From VXMF01 sp965200705 (GTDB lineage Bacteria; Acidobacteriota; Terriglobia; Bryobacterales; UBA6623): a stretch of DNA of 64,000 nucleotides. A model generated the notes under the pieces. That model had not been told where the DNA came from, searched no databases, and saw nothing but the letters and a program-made list of their open reading frames with translations. The translations under genes were made by a program, and so were the position numbers. The stretch is from contig OZ241376.1 in NCBI GenBank assembly GCA_965200705.1, forward strand, positions 1,054,001 through 1,118,000, written 5' to 3'. Below are positions 51,372 through 58,914 of the stretch, piece after piece; position 1 is the stretch's first letter; every line of letters begins with the position of its first letter.

Positions 51372-52823
51372 ATGAGCGAGCCCAGAGTATTCCCGAACTA
51401 CATCGACGGCGAGTGGGTCGAGTCCGACCGAAGCTTCGAGAACCGGAATCCAGCGGATCTCAACGACTGCGTCGGCATCTTCTGCAAGGCCAACCAAGCT
51501 GACGTCCACGTGGCCGCACAAGGTGCGGAAGAGGCGTTGTCTGGGTGGGCAGGTCTACCGGCGCCGGCCCGCGGAGCCTACCTGTTCAAGGTCGCCGACA
51601 TCCTAGAGCGCAACCTCGACTCCCTCGGCGCGGAGATGACGCGCGAGGAAGGCAAGACTCTGCCGGAGGCGAAGGGCGAGACGATGCGGTCGATCAACAT
51701 CTTTCGCTACTTCGGTGGCGAAGGCTCCCGCATGCCCGGCATCCAAGTGCCGTCAGAACGAGACCGCGTGTTCATGTATGCAGTGCGCAAGCCGCTGGGC
51801 GTGGTCGCGCAGATCAACCCCTGGAACTTCCCGAGCGCCATACCGGCGTGGAAGCTCGCACCGGCGCTGGTCGCGGGCAACACTGTGCTGGTCAAGCCGG
51901 CGACCGCAGCCCCCCTGTCGGCTTGGCGCATCGTCGAGGCGTGCCACGAGGCCGGCATCCCGCGCGGTGTCGTGAACCTGCTCTGTGGGTCCGGAGCCGA
52001 GGTCGGTGACGCAATGGTGCACGCCGATCCCGTCAAGGCGATCTCGTTCACGGGCTCGGTGCCGGTCGGTCGGGCCGTGCATGCGGACGCCGCTGCGCGG
52101 AGGCTGCGGATTCAGCTGGAGATGGGCGGCAAGAACCCGACCATCGTCCTAGCCGATGCGGATCTCGACAAGGCCGTGGGGAACACCGTCAACGCTGCCA
52201 TGTTCTCCACCGGCCAGAAGTGCACCGCAACCAGCCGCGTGATCGTGGAGGACTCGGTTCACAACGAGTTCCTTGCCCGCACCGTGGCGGCCGTGAAGGC
52301 ACTCAAGGTCGGCAACGGCCTGGAGCCCGGTGTGCACATCGGTCCTGCGATCGACCAGGATCAGCTCGATACCGACGACCGCTATTGCCGCGTTGCCGAG
52401 GCCGAGGGGGCCAAGCTCGAATGCGGCGGCAGGGTGCTGAGCAAGGGGGACTACGCCAAGGGGTACTTCTTCGAGCCCACAGTGTTCAGCGGTGTGACCG
52501 AGAGCATGCGCATAGCGCAGGAGGAGGTCTTCGGTCCGGTCCTAGCCGTGATGAGGGCCAGCGACTTCGACGACTGCATGCGGATCGCCAACAACACCGA
52601 CTTCGGGCTCTCTGCGTCGATCCAAACCAGCAACGTGTCTCGGATCTTCGAGTACATCAACCAGATCGAGGCAGGCCTGATCACGGTGAACCTGCCCAGC
52701 GCGGGCGTTGAGTACCAGATTCCGTTCGGAGGATCGAAGGAGTCGAGCTTCGGTCCGAAGGAGCAGGGATCGGTGGCGCTCGACTTCTACACGGACTACA
52801 AGACGATCTACCTCGGTTATTGA
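51372..52823 (+). CDS. NAD(P)-dependent aldehyde dehydrogenase (2,5-dioxovalerate/semialdehyde type)
   Basis: The product is 483 residues from ATG 51372. Catalytic Cys in FSTGQKCTATSRV, catalytic Glu in LEMGGKNP, cofactor-binding NPWNFPSAIPAWKLAPALVA and FTGSVPVG, and C-terminal EEVFGPVLAVM. The GQKCTA context and ending GGSKESSFGPKEQG resemble alpha-ketoglutaric-semialdehyde dehydrogenases of sugar-acid breakdown, but I cannot assign the substrate securely. It sits before tRNA-Val and divergent from the SDR. Confidence 0.9.
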   Translation: MSEPRVFPNYIDGEWVESDRSFENRNPADLNDCVGIFCKANQADVHVAAQGAEEALSGWAGLPAPARGAYLFKVADILERNLDSLGAEMTREEGKTLPEAKGETMRSINIFRYFGGEGSRMPGIQVPSERDRVFMYAVRKPLGVVAQINPWNFPSAIPAWKLAPALVAGNTVLVKPATAAPLSAWRIVEACHEAGIPRGVVNLLCGSGAEVGDAMVHADPVKAISFTGSVPVGRAVHADAAARRLRIQLEMGGKNPTIVLADADLDKAVGNTVNAAMFSTGQKCTATSRVIVEDSVHNEFLARTVAAVKALKVGNGLEPGVHIGPAIDQDQLDTDDRYCRVAEAEGAKLECGGRVLSKGDYAKGYFFEPTVFSGVTESMRIAQEEVFGPVLAVMRASDFDDCMRIANNTDFGLSASIQTSNVSRIFEYINQIEAGLITVNLPSAGVEYQIPFGGSKESSFGPKEQGSVALDFYTDYKTIYLGY

Positions 52824-52868
52824 CTTGTACAATCAGGGCTGTCGGCCTCGCCCGCGGACGAGACGCCC

Positions 52869-52945
52869 GGGCACGTAGCTCAGTTGGTTAGAGCGCCTGC
52901 TTCACACGCAGGAGGTCCCCAGTTCGAGTCTGGGCGTGCCCACCA
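52869..52945 (+). tRNA. tRNA-Val (anticodon CAC)
   Basis: The tRNA is 77 bases with encoded CCA. Acceptor GGGCACG pairs with CGTGCCC, D arm GCTCAGTTGGTTAGAGC, anticodon stem CCTGC/GCAGG enclosing TTCACAC (anticodon CAC), T arm CCCAGTTCGAGTCTGGG. A TACAAT at 52828-52833 could serve as its -10 element. Confidence 0.97.
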
Positions 52946-52967
52946 TTCCCTGCGACCACATTGGGAT

Positions 52968-52994
52968 CCACGCTGAGCCCACCCTAGAGCGTGG
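52968..52994. terminator. Hairpin downstream of tRNA-Val
   Basis: CCACGCT (52968-52974) pairs with AGCGTGG (52988-52994) around 13 bases, 23 bases after the tRNA end. It has no T-run; a possible terminator or processing signal. Confidence 0.35.
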
Positions 52995-53070
52995 AGCCTC
53001 GGACCTCCCGCCAAGTTAGCCAACCGTCGGCATAGAATGGTTCGGTCCCCCACCGCGGGGTCCACGAGCC

Positions 53071-54597
53071 ATGCGTCCACCGCCGAAAGCCCTCATCCCG
53101 ATTGCGACGCTCGTGGCTTTCGTGGCGTGGGGCACGGATCTAAGGGCAGAATCTCCGCGCAGTATCGTTCTCATACTCGCTGATGACCTTGGTTACGGGG
53201 ACCTGAGCTCGTACGGGGCGACCCACTACAAGACGCCCCACATCGACCGACTCGCGCAGGAGGGCCGGCTGTTCACAGATGCGCACACGCCGCACCCGGT
53301 GTGCACGCCCACGCGCTACGGCCTCATGACTGGGCGGTACAGCTGGCGCACCTGGGCCGGCACCGCCAACGTATGGTCCGACGATCCCTTGCTGATTGAG
53401 GAGGGCCGGTACACCCTGCCGATGCTGCTTCAGAAGGCCGGCTACAAGACGGGGATCGTCGGCAAGTGGCACCTCGGATACGGCCGTCCAGGAGAGTCGA
53501 ACTGGACCGAGGCGGGCGTGGACTACAACGGAAAGATCGCGCCCGGACCGCTCGAGGTTGGGTTCGACTACTACTTCGGAATTCCGCACGTCGGCCAGCA
53601 ACCGCACGTCTTCATCGAGGACCATGGGGTCGTCGGCCTGTCCAAGGAGTCGCCGCTGACAATGATCCGCGACGACCGCTGGATCGGACGCACCTCGCAT
53701 CTCGAGCGGTTCGGATTCCCGCCACGGCATGTGTTCACCGGCGGCGAGGGTGCGCTGTACGACCATCGCGAGATGGCGATGCAGATTACGGAGCAGGCCG
53801 TCAAGTTCGTCAAGGACAACGCCGACGAGCCGTTCTTCCTCTACTTCGCGCACCGCAACACGCATTCGCCGGTCACCCCGAACGAGCGCTTCCGGGGCAA
53901 GAGCGGCATCGGCGCCTACGGGGACTTCGTGCTTGAGCTCGACTGGTCGGTGGGTCAAGTGCTCGATGCGCTGGACGAGGCCGGACTAGCCGACGAAACG
54001 CTGGTCCTGTTCTCCAGCGACAACGGAGCCGTGGTCCGCTCGCAAGAGGGCCACCAGGTGAACGGAGCGCTGCGTGGCCAGAAGACCGAGGCCTACGAGG
54101 GTGGCAACCGAGTTCCCCTGCTGGCGCGCTGGCCGGGCAGGATCGCGGAGGGTTCCAAGTCCGACGCCCTAGTTGCCCTGACCGACACCATGGCAACGTT
54201 CGCAGAGTTGCTGGAGGAGGACCTGCCCTCCGGTGCCGGTCCAGACAGCTTCAGCTTCCTGGGCGCCCTGCTTGGCCGCGACCAGGCTGGTCCAGTCCGC
54301 ACGGCACTAGTCCACAACGGCTACCGAGGCGGATACGGAATCCGCGTCGGTGATTGGAAGCTGATGATGATGCAGGGTGGCGGTGGCCGCCCAGTCGGGC
54401 AGCCGTATGGCGTGAACGGCTGGAACCCGTATGACTACGACCGTTCCGAGCCGTACGGTCAGCTGTACAACCTGCGGGACGATTTGGGCGAGCGGAACAA
54501 CCTCTACGCCGACGAGCCTGAGCGCGTCGCGAAGATGAGGGAGCTCCTGCGCAGAATACGCGCCGGCGAAGGCAGCCACGGGATCAAGAGCCCGTAA
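53071..54597 (+). CDS. Exported sulfatase (arylsulfatase type)
   Basis: The product is 508 residues. Signal peptide IATLVAFVAWGTDLRAE. The formylglycine motif CTPTR (Cys78-Arg82) in HPVCTPTRYGLMTGR, calcium-site LILADDLGYGD (Asp38, 39), Lys132 and His134 (GKWHLG) and FSSDNGA are complete. The C-terminal part has RVGDWKLMM and LYNLRDDLGERNNL, typical of arylsulfatase A-like enzymes. It removes sulfate from sulfated carbohydrates or aryl compounds after activation by a formylglycine-generating enzyme encoded elsewhere. The next gene, an esterase lipoprotein, may act on the same material. Confidence 0.93.
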   Translation: MRPPPKALIPIATLVAFVAWGTDLRAESPRSIVLILADDLGYGDLSSYGATHYKTPHIDRLAQEGRLFTDAHTPHPVCTPTRYGLMTGRYSWRTWAGTANVWSDDPLLIEEGRYTLPMLLQKAGYKTGIVGKWHLGYGRPGESNWTEAGVDYNGKIAPGPLEVGFDYYFGIPHVGQQPHVFIEDHGVVGLSKESPLTMIRDDRWIGRTSHLERFGFPPRHVFTGGEGALYDHREMAMQITEQAVKFVKDNADEPFFLYFAHRNTHSPVTPNERFRGKSGIGAYGDFVLELDWSVGQVLDALDEAGLADETLVLFSSDNGAVVRSQEGHQVNGALRGQKTEAYEGGNRVPLLARWPGRIAEGSKSDALVALTDTMATFAELLEEDLPSGAGPDSFSFLGALLGRDQAGPVRTALVHNGYRGGYGIRVGDWKLMMMQGGGGRPVGQPYGVNGWNPYDYDRSEPYGQLYNLRDDLGERNNLYADEPERVAKMRELLRRIRAGEGSHGIKSP

Positions 54598-54712
54598 GGC
54601 GAGCGCCGGTGTCCGCGCACGGCACTCAGGCACCAGCACTACCGCAGCGCCGAACAAACCTCAGAAGCACCTCCTCTATGCGGCGGTGGTTATGCTGGTC
54701 CCGGTTCGAGCC

Positions 54713-56755
54713 ATGAGACCCCGAGACTGTGCCCTCCGCATCGGCGTGGGAGCGTTCGCCATCGCTGCTTTGGGCGCTGGATGTGTCCGATCTGGAGAAG
54801 AGGCCGTCCCGACCTGGAGTGAACGGTCCAAGGCCGATGTCATGGCCTACCTGACGGAAAGGGCTCAAGAGATCACGGACAAGTTTGTCGAGGAGACGGC
54901 CTCACAGGAGTCCTGGGAGGCCGTGCAGAAGACACGGAGGGAAGAGCTCCGGTCGATGCTAGGCATCGACTACCAGACTCGGGACACTCCCCTGAATCCC
55001 CAGATCACCGGTCGGATCGAGCGGGACGGATACAGCGTCGAGAAGATCTCGTTCGAAAGCATGCCCAAGGTCTACGTGACCACGAACCTGTACCTACCCA
55101 CCGAGCGGTCGGGGCCCGTCCCGACAGTGATCTACGTGTGCGGACACGCATATTCGCCGCACGGCGCCAAGACAGCCTACCAGAGACACGGGCACACGCT
55201 TGCTCGCCACGGCTATGCGGCGCTGATGATCGATCCCATCCAGATTGCCGAGGTGGCAGGCCTTCACCACGGCGTCAAGAACCAAGAGATGTACGACTGG
55301 TACACGCGCGGGTACACACCAGCGGGACTCGAGGTCTGGAACATCATCCGGGCGCTCGACTACCTCGAAACGCGTCCCGAGGTCGACGGTACGCGCTTCG
55401 CGATCACCGGCCGGTCCGGTGGTGCAGCCATGAGCTGGTTCTCGACAGCTGTGGAGCCAAGGATCAAGGTGGCAGTCCCGATCATGGGCATGGCCACGTA
55501 CGCGGTCACGGTCCCGGACGACACCCAGAGACGGCACTGCGACTGCATGTATGCGGTGAACTTCCACGGCCACGACTGGCCGCACCTCAGCGCATTGATC
55601 GCGCCGCGGCCTTTGTTCACGGCCCACGGCAGGACGGACGCCCTGTTCCCCGTTCCGGGCTACGAGCAGACGGCGACCGCACTGGAAGGGCTCTACGCGT
55701 CCTACGGCGATGCGGAACGATTTCGCCATCTTGTCGTCGAAACGGGCCACGAGGACTCGGACCTGCTCAGATCCCAAGCTGTCAAGTGGCTCGACCGGTG
55801 GCTGGTCCATCGCGAGCCAAGAGAAGTCGACACCTCCTACGAGGAGATCGAGCCCTCGGAGCTGGCAGTGTTCGGCGGCGATCCGCCAGAGGATGCCCTG
55901 AACTACCGGGCCCACGAGTTCTTCATCCCAGATCCAGAGCCTGTGCGACCAACAGGGGACACGGACTGGCCGGCAGTTCGGGCCTCACGGCTGAGCGCGC
56001 TCCGCGACACGGCGCTCCGCGGGATTTCAGAAAGCGATGTGCCACCCATCGCCAAGCCGGGGAACCTCGATGCACCGGACGGCTACGTCTCCCTCGCGTT
56101 CGACTTCGACGAGGCGATAGAGGTCGAAGCCCTGCTCCGCCTCCCCGCAGAGCCCAAGGGGCCTGGCCTGCTCTATGTGGCCTCTCCCGGCGAGGACTTT
56201 CCAGCGACGCGAGAACTGCTGCGGAACCTCTCGCGGTTCGGCCAAAATCCGGTTCTGGTAGTCTATCCTCCCGGAACGGGAACCGGGAGCTGGCCCAAGT
56301 CCGACTGGAAGGACTTGCTGCGCAACGCCATGCACACGGGCCGCAGTGTCGATGGTATCCGCATCGGCAGCGTCCTTGCCGCCGCCCGCCTGCTACAAGA
56401 CCGCGCGGGTGCGGATCGTCCTGTCGCCATCAGCGGAATCGGCGAAGCAGCCGGATGGGCACTTTATGCCGCTGCGCTCGATGAGTCCATTGCGCACGTT
56501 CTCCTAGTGAGCGCACCGTCATCCCACATGGAGGGTCCCGTACTACTGGGAGCCCTGCGACAGGTCGACCTCCCGGATGTTGCTGCGCTCGTCGCGCCGC
56601 GAAGGCTCACGTTCTACGGATCGATGCCACCGTCGTACAAGTCAACTGTCGAGGTCTACAAGTCGCTGGGCGTAGAGTCCCGAATTGGCCTGTCAATGAG
56701 CATCGGGGCTGCCTTGAACGGAAGATTCGGCAACGGGTTCGCTCTCGGCCTCTAG
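54713..56755 (+). CDS. Double alpha/beta-hydrolase lipoprotein (acetyl-xylan-esterase-like)
   Basis: The product is 680 residues from ATG 54713; upstream in-frame GTG/ATG codons precede the lipoprotein signal (VGAFAIAALGAGC) and are less likely. The first hydrolase half (about 130-390) has IYVCGHAYSPHG, the nucleophile elbow ITGRSGGAAMSW, and a His in ETGHEDSD, so it looks active. The second half (about 440-675) has the same fold (GLLYVASPGEDFPATRELL) but its elbow reads ISGIGEAAGW, with Gly where the Ser should be. The second copy is therefore probably inactive and structural. Likely an outer-membrane esterase acting on acetylated polysaccharide. Confidence 0.85.
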   Translation: MRPRDCALRIGVGAFAIAALGAGCVRSGEEAVPTWSERSKADVMAYLTERAQEITDKFVEETASQESWEAVQKTRREELRSMLGIDYQTRDTPLNPQITGRIERDGYSVEKISFESMPKVYVTTNLYLPTERSGPVPTVIYVCGHAYSPHGAKTAYQRHGHTLARHGYAALMIDPIQIAEVAGLHHGVKNQEMYDWYTRGYTPAGLEVWNIIRALDYLETRPEVDGTRFAITGRSGGAAMSWFSTAVEPRIKVAVPIMGMATYAVTVPDDTQRRHCDCMYAVNFHGHDWPHLSALIAPRPLFTAHGRTDALFPVPGYEQTATALEGLYASYGDAERFRHLVVETGHEDSDLLRSQAVKWLDRWLVHREPREVDTSYEEIEPSELAVFGGDPPEDALNYRAHEFFIPDPEPVRPTGDTDWPAVRASRLSALRDTALRGISESDVPPIAKPGNLDAPDGYVSLAFDFDEAIEVEALLRLPAEPKGPGLLYVASPGEDFPATRELLRNLSRFGQNPVLVVYPPGTGTGSWPKSDWKDLLRNAMHTGRSVDGIRIGSVLAAARLLQDRAGADRPVAISGIGEAAGWALYAAALDESIAHVLLVSAPSSHMEGPVLLGALRQVDLPDVAALVAPRRLTFYGSMPPSYKSTVEVYKSLGVESRIGLSMSIGAALNGRFGNGFALGL

Positions 56756-56778
56756 CGTCAGGGCTTGCCTAGGACGCT
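56754..56778. terminator. Hairpin between convergent gene ends
   Basis: AGCGTC (56754-56759) pairs with GACGCT (56773-56778), extended by AGG/CCT with an AG bulge around a GCTTG loop (counted as G-C-T-T-G at 56763-56767). The stops of the esterase (TAG) and of the minus-strand thioesterase lie in or beside the stem. A likely two-way terminator without a T-tract. Confidence 0.45.
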
Positions 56779-57212
56779 CCGGGTGCGCGAACCATCGTAG
56801 CCAGCAGTGCGGCCACGATCTTTGTGCGTCCATCCGACTCCGAGACGGCCTCTCCGGAGCAGACCGTCAGCTTCCGGCCCGCCTTGAGAACTCTGCCTCT
56901 CGCAACGATCCGTTCGCCAACCGCAGGTGCGAGGAAGTTGACCTTGTACTCGACCGTGAGCACCGTCGAGCCCGCTTCCATCAGGCTGAGCGCAGAGTAC
57001 CCGCACGCCGTGTCGGTGATCGCTGCGATGACTGCGCCGTGCAGGTAGCCATGATGCTGCAGCAGGTCCGCACGGAGTGGCAGTTCAATCTCCACGGCTC
57101 CCGGCGAGACATTCAGAAGCTGGGCCCCGATCGACATCATGAACGTCTGGCTGGCGAAGCTGCGGCGGATCTCCTCCTCCACATCGGGGTTCTTCATCTG
57201 GAATTCCGGCAC
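56769..57212 (-). CDS. PaaI-type hotdog-fold thioesterase
   Basis: The product is 147 residues. The hotdog helix motif HGYLHGAVIAAITDTACGYSA is the PaaI/YbgC-like signature (HGG/HGA with a following Asp), followed by strands TVLTVEYKVNFLAPAVGE and RGRVLKAGRKL. It should split acyl-CoA thioesters, possibly aromatic ones. Single gene between two convergently and divergently placed lipoprotein genes. Confidence 0.9.
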   Translation of the reverse strand: MPEFQMKNPDVEEEIRRSFASQTFMMSIGAQLLNVSPGAVEIELPLRADLLQHHGYLHGAVIAAITDTACGYSALSLMEAGSTVLTVEYKVNFLAPAVGERIVARGRVLKAGRKLTVCSGEAVSESDGRTKIVAALLATMVRAPGAS

Positions 57213-57319
57213 GATTCAGATCGGTCAGGTCGCGGCCTAAATGCACGGCCGACCCCTACCGGTGCCATCGTAGCGAGCGCCACGCTCCCCGCCCGCCATC
57301 GCAGTAACCTGTATGCGAA

Positions 57320-58618
57320 ATGCGGATGCAGTTTCTAAGCCACCAAGCGTGGCCGATCGCAGTCGGCTCGGCCGTGGTTGCGATTGCCGCATGCCTTGCG
57401 TTTGCAGGGTGTGCCACGCCACCTGCCACCGACCTCACGGAGAGCGTCCAGGTCGAGCGCAAGCAGATCACGTTCGGGCCGAAGAACCATTTCTTCGGCT
57501 ATATCGGCCACGTTGGAACGATCCCTTGGAACGCCAGCGGAAAGTACATCGTGGGGCTGCGCACGGACTTCGTGGACCGCATGCCCGGTCCGGAGGACGC
57601 GGCAGAAGTGATTCTGCTCGACACCGAGAACGACTACGCCGCGCAGGTCGTCGACACGTCGCGGGGATGGAACGTGCAGCAAGGCACGATGTTCTACTGG
57701 AACCCCGCCGAACCCGAGCATCAGTTCTTCTTCAACGACAGAGACCCAGAGACCGGCAAGGTGTTCTGCGTGCTGTTCGACATCCGCGAGAACAAGCGGA
57801 TCCGCGAGTATCGATTCCAGGACACGCCGGTCGGCAACGGCGGAGTGGCGTTCGACGGCAGGCACTTCGCCGGCATCAACTACGCCCGAATGGCCCGGCT
57901 GCGCCGCGTCACCGGATACCCGGGGGCTTGGGACTGGACCACGGGAGTCAGCGCTCCCGACGACGACGGTGTCTTCCTAGTGGACGTCGAGACCGGCAGC
58001 AAGACCCTGCTGGTCTCGTTCCGCCAGCTGGCCCAAGCGGTGCGGCGCGCCCGGCCCGCGATCGACTCCATGCCGCTTTTCATCAACCACACCCTCTGGA
58101 GCCGCAACGGCGAACGGCTATTCTTCTTCGCGCGGGCAAACTTCGGGAAGCCGGGACGGCTCAATGCATCGTTCGTCGTGTCCCGCGACGGGGCGGATCT
58201 TCGCCAGATGGAAACGCACATCGGCGGCCATCCTGAATGGGCGGAGGGCTCGAGGATGATTGGCAACATCGCCGAGCGGCAGGCGATCTTCGATGTCGAC
58301 TCGCAGCAGATGGTGGAGATCCTCGGGGACGCGTCCCTGTTTCCGGACCCAGAAGGCGATATCGCACTGTCGCCGAACCTAGAGTGGCTTGCGAACGGTT
58401 ACAAGAAGGACGGCAAGATGAGCTACGTCGTCTATCACCGGCCAACCGAGCGGACACTGCGGAGCGGACCCTATGACCTTTTTGGCCGAGTCTCGGGAGA
58501 CCTGCGCTGCGACCCTGCCCCTCGCTGGAACCGCACCGGCGACCAACTGCTGCTGCCCGGCATGACCGAAGACGGCACCCGCCAGATGTTTCTGCTCGAG
58601 GTCGACACGTCGATTTGA
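57320..58618 (+). CDS. Beta-propeller lipoprotein (oligogalacturonate-lyase/TolB-like)
   Basis: The product is 432 residues; ATG 57326 is an alternative start. Lipoprotein signal AACLAFAGCATPP. The body is a run of propeller blades (GTIPWNASGKYIVGLRTDFV; QQGTMFYWNPAEPEHQFFFN; WSRNGERLFFFAR; SPNLEWLANGYKKDGKMSYV). The motif spacing resembles the oligogalacturonate-lyase/WD40-like PD40 group. No catalytic assignment is possible by eye. It is the last gene before the MITE. Confidence 0.78.
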   Translation: MRMQFLSHQAWPIAVGSAVVAIAACLAFAGCATPPATDLTESVQVERKQITFGPKNHFFGYIGHVGTIPWNASGKYIVGLRTDFVDRMPGPEDAAEVILLDTENDYAAQVVDTSRGWNVQQGTMFYWNPAEPEHQFFFNDRDPETGKVFCVLFDIRENKRIREYRFQDTPVGNGGVAFDGRHFAGINYARMARLRRVTGYPGAWDWTTGVSAPDDDGVFLVDVETGSKTLLVSFRQLAQAVRRARPAIDSMPLFINHTLWSRNGERLFFFARANFGKPGRLNASFVVSRDGADLRQMETHIGGHPEWAEGSRMIGNIAERQAIFDVDSQQMVEILGDASLFPDPEGDIALSPNLEWLANGYKKDGKMSYVVYHRPTERTLRSGPYDLFGRVSGDLRCDPAPRWNRTGDQLLLPGMTEDGTRQMFLLEVDTSI

Positions 58619-58674
58619 CCGCCTCGGCTGCAGCAGGGGCGTACTGTGAGAGCGGACCTGTGGATATATTCTTA

Positions 58675-58868
58675 GGATCAATTCGTGAAACGTGTGCATT
58701 TTGATCGATATATGCTACAAGTGTTTTCGAATAAAGGACTTGGAGCCCATGACCAACGAAGAGTTCCAGCGCTGGCATCAGGAGATCGGTCTGGCCAGCC
58801 AGCCCTCCCCGCGGGCCTGCCTGCTCGCCTCCCTGGCACCCCAATGCACACGTTTCGCGAATTGAGCC
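58675..58868 (+). mobile_element. 194-bp MITE-like element with 26-bp terminal inverted repeats and 8-bp target duplication
   Basis: Left end 58675-58700 and right end 58843-58868 are inverted copies, matching at 24 of 26 positions (core TCAATTCG then GAAACGTGTGCATT; differences at positions 3 and 12). Both are flanked by the same 8 bases TATTCTTA (58667-58674 and 58869-58876), the expected target duplication. The inside is AT-rich at the left (ATTTTGATCGATATATGC) and holds the first codons of a transposase-like gene. There is no full transposase, so it would need one acting in trans. It lies 46 bases before the sucA start. Confidence 0.88.
58749..58865 (+). pseudogene. 5' remnant of a transposition-protein gene inside the MITE
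   Basis: ATG 58749 has a GGAG site four bases upstream. The first 19 codons give MTNEEFQRWHQEIGLASQP, similar to the N-terminus of TnsA-like/Mu-type transposition proteins as I recall them. After that the frame becomes unrelated (SPRACLLASLAPQCT) and runs into the right inverted repeat to a stop. This is what a large internal deletion of an autonomous element would leave. Confidence 0.5.
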
Positions 58869-58914
58869 TATTCTTATGTACGGTGGGAAGTAACCGACAG
58901 ACGGCAGCGCTCTG

